18,172 bases of DNA from Prevotellaceae bacterium (lineage in GTDB: Bacteria > Bacteroidota > Bacteroidia > Bacteroidales > Bacteroidaceae): NCBI GenBank assembly GCA_022508635.1, contig JAFLUV010000026.1:1-18172 (forward strand), given 5' to 3'. Numbering within the stretch: the stretch's first letter is position 1; the number at the start of each line of letters is the position of its first letter. Below, piece by piece: positions 1 to 6,868 of the stretch. The position numbers and the translations under genes are program-made. The notes under the pieces are model-generated. The model was given only the letters and a program-made list of their open reading frames with translations, was not told the DNA's origin and did no database searches.

Positions 1-35
1 TAGTTTTTAGGGTTAATAAATAATGTTTGCTTTAT

Positions 36-51
36 GCTGCATGTATGCAGC
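36..51. repeat. perfect inverted repeat, 7-bp arms
   Basis: GCTGCAT (36-42) and ATGCAGC (45-51) are perfect reverse complements separated by GT. There is no adjacent long T-run, so this is more like a protein-binding palindrome or a remnant than a classical terminator. Its function is unknown. Confidence 0.5.
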
Positions 52-109
52 GTTTGTGTCTGGTTTATGCATTCCCGGGGAGGGCTCAGGGAGTCGTTTT
101 CGTGTGGTC

Positions 110-219
110 AGTCACTGGTCTGCGACGCCTTAGTCACTCGTGGACGACAAGTGAGTCAGTCGTAGGCTACAAGTGACTCAGTTGTCGGGCACGAGTGACT
201 ATGTTGTCAACATGCTAAT
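110..219. repeat. 22-bp degenerate tandem repeat, about 5 units
   Basis: Units start at 110, 132, 154, 176 and 198, exactly 22 bp apart. The conserved parts are AGTCACTCGT at the unit start and ACAAGTG or ACGAGTG at the unit end; the first and last units are the most diverged. CACTCGT and ACAAGTG within a unit are nearly complementary (one mismatch), so each unit could fold on itself. The array is intergenic. The spacing of about two DNA helical turns would place each unit on the same face of the helix. Function is unknown. Confidence 0.75.
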
Positions 220-317
220 TCTCACTATGTTATAAGACATTTTGGAGCCGTTCGCCGGGAGTCGCGCTTCTTTGCATGTTTATGCAGTATCCGTGTCACC
301 GACTGTCTCTGTTATTG

Positions 318-1820
318 TCAGGCAAAAAGATGTCGCATACAACCCGAACGGCGACGTAGCCAGACAAAGCTCAGGATTGCCGAAGACAAGAAAGCAGCTC
401 CGCCCACGACGTAGCGCATCAGATCTGTGTCAGACAGCATGAAGCAAGTTGCCACCGCCACCGTCAGGCAGACAAACTGCAACAGGAAGAGCAACTGTGT
501 ACTGCGGCGCATCGCATAGCCATAGCGAATGTGGCAATAAAGGGAATAGACCACTACATCGTAGAACGCACCGACAGAGAGTGCAACACCTGCCCCGATA
601 AGTCCGAAACCATTGTAGCAAACCCAGATAAGCAGCCCAAGCAGGACATCGTAAATGACTTCCATAGCCAGGAAGACCATACTGTGCCCCTTGGCAAGAA
701 TGCTGTAGCCCAAAGGAAGCGATATGCAACGCAAAAAGGTATAGTAGACTGAGACAGTCGCCATGCCGCTGACAACCAAAAACTCATCCTCGTAAAGCAC
801 GGACAGCACGTAGGGCATAAACAGAGCAAGCAAGATAAGCAACGGCGTAATGATAAGTATGCACACGTCTGTCTGTTGGTTGATGGTGAAGTTCATGCGT
901 CGTACATTGTTGACCTCGCCGGAAAGACGGGGGAAATAGTCCGACTCAAGTGCCATAAAAACCAAACCCGCATAACCGACCATCACTGTCCATCCTGCTT
1001 GATAATGCCCGTAGTCAGCCATCGTGCGGGAAGCCAAAATGATGGCAGGAATCGCCATCTGCAGGAGAGAATTAGCAATACCCGCGAGTACATACGGTAT
1101 GCCGACCTTAACTAACGGTAGACCCTCCACAAAGGTCTTGTATGAGAACGGCTGTACACGGTAGGGAACCAAACGGAGTGAAAAGGAAAAATGCACCAGC
1201 ATCGATAGTGCGGCACAGCCGATAAGCCCCAGGATGACACCGCCTATCCCAAACAGACAATACATAGGGATAGTGCAAAGCAGTGTGCCAATCGACAGAA
1301 CTGTTTCGATAATTGCTACCTTGCGCACCTGTCGCAGTCCTTTTAATATGGCACATTCGCCCTCAGCAATGATGTTGCCCACCGCCACAAGCGAGGTAAG
1401 CATCACCTCTGGCCAGTGGTGCCAGTCGTGGTTGAAAAAGAAATAACTGATAACAGGTGAAAAAAGAAGGCAAATGACCACAGAAACGAGAGCCGCCCAC
1501 AGCATCCACGTGCGGATGACCATCACCTGATGCCCTATCTTCTCCTCCGATCCCTCCTCATAGAGTTCGCTCGTCTGGCGCGTAGCATTTAGGGGAATGC
1601 CCATATTGCTGGCGTTGTAAAGGAACTCGGAGACAGAACCATAAGCAGAAATTAACCCGATACCCATGCTTCCAAGTATCTTGGTGGTAAGCTTTTGCCG
1701 CCCTACGCTACACAACATCTTCATCCCCTGTACGCTGCCAAAAATACCCGTGTACTTCAGCACATGGTCGTATGAAGCATTGCTGGCATCACCGTTATGT
1801 AGGTTCTTGAGTTTGTTCAT
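318..1820 (-). CDS. Wzx-like oligosaccharide/polysaccharide flippase
   Basis: The 500-residue product is dominated by hydrophobic stretches, roughly 12-14 predicted membrane segments. It begins with a short cytoplasmic N-terminus followed by a block around residues 20-60 (LKYTGIFGSVQGMKML, then GSMGIGLISAYGS) typical of the oligosaccharide flippase family in the MOP/MATE superfamily. Such proteins move undecaprenyl-linked oligosaccharide units across the inner membrane for O-antigen, capsule or exopolysaccharide assembly. The length fits the family. The start ATG (complement of 1818-1820) lies about 25 bp downstream of a TACCTTTG box on the same strand. The divergent neighbour is a glycosyltransferase, which supports a role in surface glycans. 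The particular glycan cannot be told. A teichoic-acid or general lipid flippase of the same superfamily is the main alternative. Confidence 0.85.
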   Translation of the reverse strand: MNKLKNLHNGDASNASYDHVLKYTGIFGSVQGMKMLCSVGRQKLTTKILGSMGIGLISAYGSVSEFLYNASNMGIPLNATRQTSELYEEGSEEKIGHQVMVIRTWMLWAALVSVVICLLFSPVISYFFFNHDWHHWPEVMLTSLVAVGNIIAEGECAILKGLRQVRKVAIIETVLSIGTLLCTIPMYCLFGIGGVILGLIGCAALSMLVHFSFSLRLVPYRVQPFSYKTFVEGLPLVKVGIPYVLAGIANSLLQMAIPAIILASRTMADYGHYQAGWTVMVGYAGLVFMALESDYFPRLSGEVNNVRRMNFTINQQTDVCILIITPLLILLALFMPYVLSVLYEDEFLVVSGMATVSVYYTFLRCISLPLGYSILAKGHSMVFLAMEVIYDVLLGLLIWVCYNGFGLIGAGVALSVGAFYDVVVYSLYCHIRYGYAMRRSTQLLFLLQFVCLTVAVATCFMLSDTDLMRYVVGGAAFLSSAILSFVWLRRRSGCMRHLFA

Positions 1821-1845
1821 CTGCCTAATTTATCGTTCGAGCGTG

Positions 1846-1853
1846 CAAAGGTA
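1846..1853 (-). promoter_or_regulatory. -7 box of the flippase promoter
   Basis: On the minus strand this reads TACCTTTG, a perfect match to the Bacteroidota -7 consensus TAnnTTTG, about 25 bp before the flippase ATG. I see no good TTTG -33 box at the expected distance. Confidence 0.6.
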
Positions 1854-1938
1854 CGAAAAATAGTTCACATTTTACTGTGCACCGTTCTTAATTCTTGCTT
1901 TTTTTAATTTACGGACTTACCTAACTAAAAATATGTCG

Positions 1939-1946
1939 TATATTTG
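1939..1946 (+). promoter_or_regulatory. -7 box of the glycosyltransferase promoter
   Basis: TATATTTG matches the Bacteroidota -7 consensus TAnnTTTG. Transcription would start near 1950-1953, giving a leader of about 45 nt to the ATG at 1998. The box covers the TTG codon at 1944, which argues against that codon as a translation start. A -33 TTTG is not obvious. Confidence 0.6.
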
Positions 1947-1997
1947 CAGCCAGAAAGATATTATGAATATTTATCCCGAAACTTCAAGATCCCAGCA

Positions 1998-2981
1998 ATG
2001 CCTTATCACGACCTCATATCCGTTATAGTATGCACATATAATCAACAAAACACCATTGGGCGCACGCTTGACAGTATTTTGATGCAGAAATGCAGACTTC
2101 CTTTGGAAGTTGTCATTGGCGACGATGGCTCTACCGACGGCACACGAGCCATTTGTAGCAAATATCAAGAGTTACACCCCGATATAGTACGCCTCATGCC
2201 ACCTGCCCCAAACAAGGGCTTTGTTAGGAACTATTTCGATTGCCTGAGAGCATGCCGGGGCAAGTACATTGCCGATTGTTCGGGCGACGATTTCTGGATT
2301 GACGAGACGAAGCTCGAAGCCTCGGCTTATATTCTTGACACCAACCCGCACGTCGGCATTGTACATACCGACTGGCAAAAATACAACGAACAGACAAAAA
2401 AGTTGATCTCCCCGGGCAAGCCAACTATCAATGACCAGACCCTACTTATCGATATTCTGTCACCCGGACAGCGTCCAGCCATCCATCTCTGCACGGCTCT
2501 CTACCGTAACGAATGGATACGTCGCGCGATGCAGGAATATCCACAGTTCTTCGACCCCGAAACCTACCACTGCGAGGATGTACAAACCTGTTTCTTCCTG
2601 GCGCGCATGGGTGACGTTGCCTACATTGACCGTCCAACCCTCGCCTATTCATGGGGCGGCGAAAGCCTTTCCAATCCCCAAAATGAGGAGAAGCAGTTCC
2701 ACTTCTGGGCAAACGTTACACACCTTTCCTTTGACCTAAGCCAATTTTTCCACATCACGTCACCTCGCTTTGACTGCTTTCTGCAAGCACGTATCCATAA
2801 GCTGCTAATGCATGCCTTCCGCAGTGGGAAGCCTGCACTGCGCGCTGAAGCCCTGAATATGCAGAAGGAAATGCACATCGCCGACAACCAGCATATACGC
2901 TTTGCCAAACTCCTTACTATGCCAGGCATCTGGCCTGTGATGCGTCGCATCAGGGACCTTATCAGAGTACATCCGCACTGA
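1998..2981 (+). CDS. family 2 glycosyltransferase (GT-A fold)
   Basis: The 327-residue product opens directly with the GT2 nucleotide-sugar binding core: ISVIVCTYNQ at residues 7-16, then VVIGDDGSTDGT at 38-49 and a GDD acidic motif at 96-98 that would bind the metal and sugar nucleotide. There is no obvious membrane segment, so a soluble or peripheral cytoplasmic enzyme is likely. It would add one sugar to a lipid-linked glycan, consistent with the divergent flippase. I chose the ATG at 1998 because the upstream in-frame TTG (1944) lies inside the -7 box and the family core begins immediately after this ATG. Donor and acceptor sugars cannot be predicted. An 8-bp inverted repeat spans its stop codon. 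Confidence 0.85.
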   Translation: MPYHDLISVIVCTYNQQNTIGRTLDSILMQKCRLPLEVVIGDDGSTDGTRAICSKYQELHPDIVRLMPPAPNKGFVRNYFDCLRACRGKYIADCSGDDFWIDETKLEASAYILDTNPHVGIVHTDWQKYNEQTKKLISPGKPTINDQTLLIDILSPGQRPAIHLCTALYRNEWIRRAMQEYPQFFDPETYHCEDVQTCFFLARMGDVAYIDRPTLAYSWGGESLSNPQNEEKQFHFWANVTHLSFDLSQFFHITSPRFDCFLQARIHKLLMHAFRSGKPALRAEALNMQKEMHIADNQHIRFAKLLTMPGIWPVMRRIRDLIRVHPH

Positions 2982-2992
2982 TAAGTACGTCC
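2954..2992 (+). terminator. hairpin across the glycosyltransferase stop codon
   Basis: CTTATCAG (2958-2965) and CTGATAAG (2978-2985) are perfect reverse complements. An outer GGAC (2954-2957) and GTCC (2989-2992) extend the stem after a 3-nt bulge. The TGA stop (2979-2981) lies in the 3' arm. A weakly T-rich stretch ending in TTTTT follows at about 3000-3006. It probably acts as a terminator or mRNA 3' end structure, but the T-run is displaced, so it is not a textbook intrinsic terminator. Confidence 0.45.
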
Positions 2993-3061
2993 TTTACCCT
3001 GTTTTTCGCAAGCGTAATATGCAAAAAACTTGTGATACATAATAAAAAAACAGATTGATAC

Positions 3062-3091
3062 TTGCAGATTAATAAAAAAGTCGTACCTTTG
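3062..3091 (+). promoter_or_regulatory. promoter of the rplM operon
   Basis: TTG at 3062-3064, a 19-bp spacer, then TACCTTTG at 3084-3091. This is a very good match to the Bacteroidota sigma-ABfr promoter (-33 TTTG, -7 TAnnTTTG). It would produce a leader of about 140 nt before rplM. Confidence 0.75.
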
Positions 3092-3236
3092 CAAGCCGAT
3101 TATTATCAAAGAGTCACAAAATGACTCTGATTGGTGCGTGTGAATAGTCCGTCTCATTGGCCTGAACGGGCGGTTCGGGAATCGCACCGACACAAGAGAA
3201 ATAAAACAAGGTAGAACAAACAAAAAAGGACAAAGA
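3092..3236 (+). promoter_or_regulatory. structured 5' leader of rplM, probable ribosomal-protein autoregulatory RNA
   Basis: Three helices are visible. Hairpin 1 is AGAGTCA (3110-3116) with TGACTCT (3122-3128) and loop CAAAA. A long-range stem pairs TTGGTGCG (3131-3138) with CGCACCGA (3183-3190), with one G-U pair. Inside it CCTGAAC (3161-3167) pairs with GTTCGGG (3173-3179). An unstructured A-rich segment precedes the ATG. Ribosomal-protein operons are often controlled by leaders bound by one of their own products (here L13 or S9). I recall that a Bacteroidia L13 leader family has been proposed by comparative genomics, but could not compare this sequence with it. Confidence 0.55.
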
Positions 3237-3698
3237 ATGGACACTTTGAGTTACAAGACCATCTCTATCAACAAGGCTGCCGTCAAGAAGGAATGGGTAG
3301 TAGTTGACGCTACTGACCAAGTTCTGGGTCGTCTTTGCACAAAGGTGGCAAAACTGCTGAGAGGCAAATACAAGGCTGAGTTCACACCCAATGTGGACTG
3401 CGGTGACAATGTTATCATCGTGAACGCCGACAAAATCATTCTCACTGGTAAGAAAATGACAGAGCGAGTTTATCTGTCATACACGGGATATCCTGGCGGA
3501 CAGCGCCAGACAACTCCTGCAGACATCTTGGCTAAGCCCAACGGTGCTGACAAGCTGATTCGTCGCGTAGTAAAAGGTATGTTACCTAAGAACAAGCTGG
3601 CTAGCCAACTGCTCGGCAACCTCTATGTTTATGGTGGTGCAGATCACAAGCAACAGGCACAAAGCCCTAAGGCCATTGATATTAACCAGTATAAATAA
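3237..3698 (+). CDS. rplM: 50S ribosomal protein L13
   Basis: The 153-residue protein has the L13 core: W(V)VVDATDQVLGRLCTKVAKLLRGK near residues 20-45, a block around NADKIILTGKKM, and PKNKLASQLLGNLYVYGGADHKQQAQ near the C-terminus. L13 binds 23S rRNA early in 50S assembly. The length is close to the usual 142-155. The preceding A-rich sequence without a Shine-Dalgarno is normal for this phylum. It is first in the rplM-rpsI-rpsB-tsf operon, and rpsI follows after 9 bp. Expression is probably set by the upstream promoter and structured leader. Confidence 0.97.
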   Translation: MDTLSYKTISINKAAVKKEWVVVDATDQVLGRLCTKVAKLLRGKYKAEFTPNVDCGDNVIIVNADKIILTGKKMTERVYLSYTGYPGGQRQTTPADILAKPNGADKLIRRVVKGMLPKNKLASQLLGNLYVYGGADHKQQAQSPKAIDINQYK

Positions 3699-3707
3699 AC
3701 TCCCGAT

Positions 3708-4103
3708 ATGGATACGAAATACATTGCAAATGCGTTGGGTCGTCGCAAGTGCGCCGTAGCCCGCGTGTACGTCAGTGAAGGTAGTGGCAAAATCACAATC
3801 AACAAGCGTGACCTGACAGAGTACTTCCCCAGCACCATCCTGCAGTATGTGGTAAAGCAGCCTTTGGCTCTGCTCGAAGCAACAGAGAAGTATGACATCA
3901 ACGTTAACCTTTATGGTGGTGGCTACACAGGACAGTCTCAGGCTCTTCGCCTTGCCATTGCGCGTGCTTTAGTAAAAATCAACGCAGAAGACAAGAAAGC
4001 ACTCCGTGCAGAAGGTTTCATGACACGCGACAGTCGAGAGGTCGAGAGAAAGAAGCCAGGACGTCCAAAGGCACGCCGTCGCTTCCAGTTCAGCAAGCGT
4101 TAA
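3708..4103 (+). CDS. rpsI: 30S ribosomal protein S9
   Basis: The 131-residue protein starts with NALGRRKCAVARVYV, has the NLYGGGYTGQSQALRLAIARAL block in its middle, and ends in the typical basic tail with PGRPKARRRFQFSKR. That C-terminal lysine/arginine reaches the P-site tRNA in the 30S subunit. The length matches the family (about 128-131). It follows rplM after 9 bp, so the two are co-transcribed, the near-universal rplM-rpsI order. Confidence 0.97.
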   Translation: MDTKYIANALGRRKCAVARVYVSEGSGKITINKRDLTEYFPSTILQYVVKQPLALLEATEKYDINVNLYGGGYTGQSQALRLAIARALVKINAEDKKALRAEGFMTRDSREVERKKPGRPKARRRFQFSKR

Positions 4104-4280
4104 TGTGTCACTTGTACAAGGTTTAGTATCTAAATCTGCCAGACTCCACACACATGCATATCATTATTATATCTATTACATTATAATTATATAGGCATGT
4201 AGAAAGGACTACTCGCAGATTGGTTCTAACAAACAAAAAGAATTAACAAGAAAGTAAACACAAACAAACAACACACACAA
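4104..4280 (+). promoter_or_regulatory. structured spacer/leader before rpsB
   Basis: This 177-nt gap has nested complementary segments. AATCTGC (4133-4139) pairs with GCAGATT (4215-4221). Inside it ACATGC (4152-4157) pairs with GCATGT (4195-4200) around a very AT-rich loop. Outside, TTAG (4123-4126) can pair with CTAA (4226-4229). The internal loop of about 12 by 14 nt between the two main stems resembles protein-binding leader RNAs. A perfect 10-bp palindrome CTTGTACAAG lies at 4111-4120. A weak -7-like box TAAATCTG is at 4131-4138. The last 50 nt are A/C-rich and unstructured. This is a candidate S2-responsive leader, by analogy with rpsB autoregulation in other bacteria. Confidence 0.4.
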
Positions 4281-5081
4281 ATGTCAAGAACAAATTTTGA
4301 TACACTGTTGGAGGCCGGATGTCACTTCGGTCACCTCAAGAGGAAGTGGAACCCCGCTATGGCTCCCTATATCTTTATGGAACGTAATGGCATTCACATC
4401 ATTGACCTGCACAAGACCGTTGCTAAGGTTGATGAAGCTGCCGAAGCCATGAAGCAAATTGCTAAGAGCGGAAAGAAGATCCTCTTTGTCGCTACCAAAA
4501 AGCAGGCCAAACAATGCGTTGCCGATCTCGCCAGTTCAGTAGGTATGCCCTATGTTATTGAGCGCTGGCCTGGTGGCATGCTCACCAATTTCCCCACCAT
4601 CCGCAAGGCCGTAAAGAAGATGGCAAACATAGATAAACTCACTGCTGACGGAACATATAGCAATCTCTCCAAGCGTGAGATTCTGCAGGTAAGCCGCCAG
4701 CGTGCCAAGCTGGAAAAGAACCTCGGCTCTATCGCTGATCTCAACCGCCTGCCTTCTGCCCTCTTCGTCGTTGATGTACTGAAAGAGCAGATTGCCGTGC
4801 GTGAAGCCAACCGTTTGGGCATACCTGTGTTCGCTATTGTTGATACAAACAGCAACCCCGACAACATTGACTTCGTTATCCCCGCAAACGATGATGCAAG
4901 TAAGAGCATCGAAATTATCCTTCAGACCTGCTGTGCAGCAATCAACGAAGGTCTTGAAGAGCGCAAGGCAGAGAAGGCTGATAGCGAAGCTGCTACAGAA
5001 CAGGAAGATCAGCCTGTGAAAAGAGGTCGCCGTAGCGGTAAAGCTCGTGAGGAAGAGGAAAGAGCACCTGAGGCTGAATAA
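4281..5081 (+). CDS. rpsB: 30S ribosomal protein S2
   Basis: The 266-residue product has the S2 signature blocks: LLEAGCHFGHLKRKWNP near residues 10-26, ILFVATKKQAKQ near 68-79, the ERWPGGMLTNF block near 94-104, and a GIPVFAIVDTNSNPD segment near 183-197. S2 joins the 30S subunit late and helps recruit S1. The family core is about 230-240 residues; the remaining tail (about 235-266) is charged, rich in E, K and R, and ends RAPEAE. Such extensions are common in Bacteroidales. rpsB-tsf is a conserved pair; the gap to tsf is 30 bp. Confidence 0.97.
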   Translation: MSRTNFDTLLEAGCHFGHLKRKWNPAMAPYIFMERNGIHIIDLHKTVAKVDEAAEAMKQIAKSGKKILFVATKKQAKQCVADLASSVGMPYVIERWPGGMLTNFPTIRKAVKKMANIDKLTADGTYSNLSKREILQVSRQRAKLEKNLGSIADLNRLPSALFVVDVLKEQIAVREANRLGIPVFAIVDTNSNPDNIDFVIPANDDASKSIEIILQTCCAAINEGLEERKAEKADSEAATEQEDQPVKRGRRSGKAREEEERAPEAE

Positions 5082-5111
5082 TGAACCTTTAAACACATAA
5101 CTATAATTACT

Positions 5112-6104
5112 ATGGAAGTTACAATGAACGATATCAAGAAGCTCCGCGAGATGACGGGTGCTGGTCTGGCAGACTGTAAGAAGGCTCTGGCAGAAAGTGA
5201 CGACATTGATGGTGCTGTAGCATACCTACGCAAAAAAGGTCAGGCTGTAGCTGCAAAGCGTAGCGACCGCGAGGCTTCCGAAGGTTGCGTGCTCGTAAAG
5301 GCAGAAAATGGCTTTGGCGCTATCATCGCCTTGAAGTGCGAAACAGATTTTGTAGCTAATAACGCTGATTTTGTGGCGTTGACACAGAGCATCCTGGACG
5401 CTGCCGTAGCAGCAAAATGCAAGACTCTTGATGAAGTGAAGGCACTGCCAATGGGCGAAAGTACCGTTGCAGAGGCAGTTACTGCACGCAGTGGCATCAC
5501 AGGCGAAAAGATGGAGCTGGACGGCTATTGCACCATTGAGGGTGAGAATATCGCTACATACAACCACATGAACCGCAATGGTCTCTGCGCCATGCTTGCA
5601 TTGAGCAAGAAGGTAGAAGATGAAACCGTTGGCAAGAACATTGCTATGCAAATTGCCAGTGCTGCTCCTGTTGCTATTGATGAGACAGGTGTTCCTCAAA
5701 GTGTCAAGGACAATGAGCTGGCCGTTGCCATCGAGAAATCCAAAGCAGAGCAAATACAGAAAGCTGTTGAGGCAGCAATCAAAAAGGCTGGTTTCAACCC
5801 CGCCCACTTCGATAGTGAAGATCATATGGAGAGCAACCAGGCGAAAGGCTGGATTACAGCTGAGGACGTTACCAAGGTAAAGGAAATCATTGCTACTGTT
5901 TCTGCAGAGAAGGCAGCAAACCTCAACGAAAGTATGATTCAGAACATCGCCAAGGGTCGCCTAAACAAGTTCCTCAAAGAAAACTGTCTGATGAGCCAAG
6001 AGTACATTTGGGACAAGAACCTCACTGTCGAGTCCTACCTCAAGAGCATCGACAAGGAACTTACTATCACCGACTTCAAGCGTTTCACTCTGCGCTCAGA
6101 ATAA
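5112..6104 (+). CDS. tsf: translation elongation factor Ts
   Basis: The 330-residue protein begins MEVTMNDIKKLREMTGAG followed by LADCKKAL, the UBA-like N-terminal domain, and has the LKCETDFVANNADFVAL block near residue 75 that contacts EF-Tu. EF-Ts exchanges GDP on EF-Tu. It is longer than the E. coli protein (283), as is usual in Bacteroidales. The ATG at 5112 is preferred over the one at 5124 because the family in this group typically has a four-residue extension before (M/A)DIxKLR. An intrinsic terminator follows 35 bp after the stop, which ends the translation operon. Confidence 0.97.
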   Translation: MEVTMNDIKKLREMTGAGLADCKKALAESDDIDGAVAYLRKKGQAVAAKRSDREASEGCVLVKAENGFGAIIALKCETDFVANNADFVALTQSILDAAVAAKCKTLDEVKALPMGESTVAEAVTARSGITGEKMELDGYCTIEGENIATYNHMNRNGLCAMLALSKKVEDETVGKNIAMQIASAAPVAIDETGVPQSVKDNELAVAIEKSKAEQIQKAVEAAIKKAGFNPAHFDSEDHMESNQAKGWITAEDVTKVKEIIATVSAEKAANLNESMIQNIAKGRLNKFLKENCLMSQEYIWDKNLTVESYLKSIDKELTITDFKRFTLRSE

Positions 6105-6138
6105 AAGCTATAAGCAGCGAAAGACGGTCTTGAACCTG

Positions 6139-6178
6139 AAAAAAGTGAGCTCTTCGTACAAAGGGTTCACTTTTTTTT
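6139..6178 (+). terminator. intrinsic terminator after tsf
   Basis: An A-run plus GTGAGC (6139-6150) pairs with GTTCAC (6165-6170) and the following eight T residues (6171-6178), with a 14-nt loop. This is the classical stem with A-tract and T-tract and could terminate from both directions. Confidence 0.8.
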
Positions 6179-6179
6179 G

Positions 6180-6187
6180 TATCTTTA
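6180..6187 (+). promoter_or_regulatory. possible -7 box for the FAH-family gene
   Basis: TATCTTTA differs from TAnnTTTG only in the last base and ends 8 bp before the ATG at 6196. If used, the mRNA would be almost leaderless. No convincing -33 box; the box abuts the tsf terminator T-tract. Confidence 0.4.
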
Positions 6188-6195
6188 CACCCGCA

Positions 6196-6816
6196 ATGAA
6201 GATATTTGGAATAGGAATGAACTATGCGGCACACAATAAAGAACTGCATAATTCGTTATTATACATGGAGGAACCTGTAGTGTTCACTAAGGCAGACTCA
6301 GCGTTGCTAACAGAGGGGAAACCTTTCTTCGTACCTAGTTTCACAAAACGATGCGACTACGAGGCAGAACTCTGTGTACGCATTAATCATCTGGGACGCA
6401 GTATCCCCGAACGTTTTGCACACCGTTATTATGACGAAGTGACGGTAGGTATTGATTTCACAGCCCGCGACCTGCAAGAGCAGCTGCGGCAAAAAGGGTT
6501 GCCTTGGGATCTCTGCAAAGGTTTCGACGGCAGTGCTGCCGTGGGACGGTGGATACCACTCGCCCATTACGGCAAGGGCATTCAAGAGTTGCAATTCCAT
6601 CTGCGTCGCAATGGTAAACAGGTACAGGAGGGTTACACCGCTGATATGATTTTCGGGGTGGACAGGTTAATTAGTTTCATTAGCCAGTTCTTTACTCTCA
6701 AGACTGGTGATATCATCTTCACCGGCACACCAGCAGGCGTTGGGGCAGTCTGCATTGATGACCATCTGGAGGGATACCTCGAAGGAGAAAAGGTAATAGA
6801 GTTCAATGTCAAGTAG
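6196..6816 (+). CDS. fumarylacetoacetate hydrolase (FAH) family protein
   Basis: The 206-residue product is a compact FAH-fold enzyme. It starts MKIFGIGMNYAAH, has DYEAELCV with the metal ligands E56 and E58, then GIDFTARDLQ with the third acidic ligand D87, a following KGFDGSAAVG (about 108-117), and the C-terminal GDIIFTGTPAGVG loop. Family members cleave or hydrate C-C bonds of oxo-acids, for example 2-hydroxyhepta-2,4-dienedioate isomerase, acylpyruvate hydrolase or oxaloacetate decarboxylase. The substrate cannot be told here. The in-frame TTG upstream (6130) is rejected because it lies before the tsf terminator; the family begins at this ATG. porU follows after 52 bp without a visible promoter, so co-transcription is possible although no functional link is evident. 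Confidence 0.88.
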   Translation: MKIFGIGMNYAAHNKELHNSLLYMEEPVVFTKADSALLTEGKPFFVPSFTKRCDYEAELCVRINHLGRSIPERFAHRYYDEVTVGIDFTARDLQEQLRQKGLPWDLCKGFDGSAAVGRWIPLAHYGKGIQELQFHLRRNGKQVQEGYTADMIFGVDRLISFISQFFTLKTGDIIFTGTPAGVGAVCIDDHLEGYLEGEKVIEFNVK

Positions 6817-6868
6817 GGCACGATGAAAAAGGACATGGAGCAAGCGAAGAAATAATAAATGACTATAT

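Larger units (their letters stand above)
1..317. other. non-coding region downstream of the flippase gene
   Basis: This stretch lies beyond the 3' end of the minus-strand flippase gene and holds no convincing coding region. It contains a perfect 7-bp inverted repeat (36-51) and a 22-bp degenerate tandem repeat (about 110-219), plus a small palindrome TGTTGTCAACA at 203-213. No promoter box of the TAnnTTTG type stood out. The gene to the left is outside the window. Confidence 0.6.

Noticed and set aside
110..219. CRISPR array
   Set aside because: Units are directly abutting 22-mers without spacers and are degenerate; no cas genes are nearby. The same holds for 12576-12667.
1944..1997. N-terminal extension of the glycosyltransferase from a TTG codon
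   Set aside because: The codon lies inside the predicted -7 promoter box and the extra residues precede the start of the GT2 core.
2645..3244. 199-residue minus-strand frame over the glycosyltransferase 3' end and the rplM leader
   Set aside because: It crosses the rplM promoter and structured leader and shows no family features.
6130..6195. Upstream TTG start for the FAH-family gene
   Set aside because: The extension would run through the tsf terminator hairpin and T-tract; the family core begins at the ATG at 6196.
6823..6855. 10-codon frame MKKDMEQAKK between the FAH gene and porU
   Set aside because: Too short and without recognisable features; probably chance.
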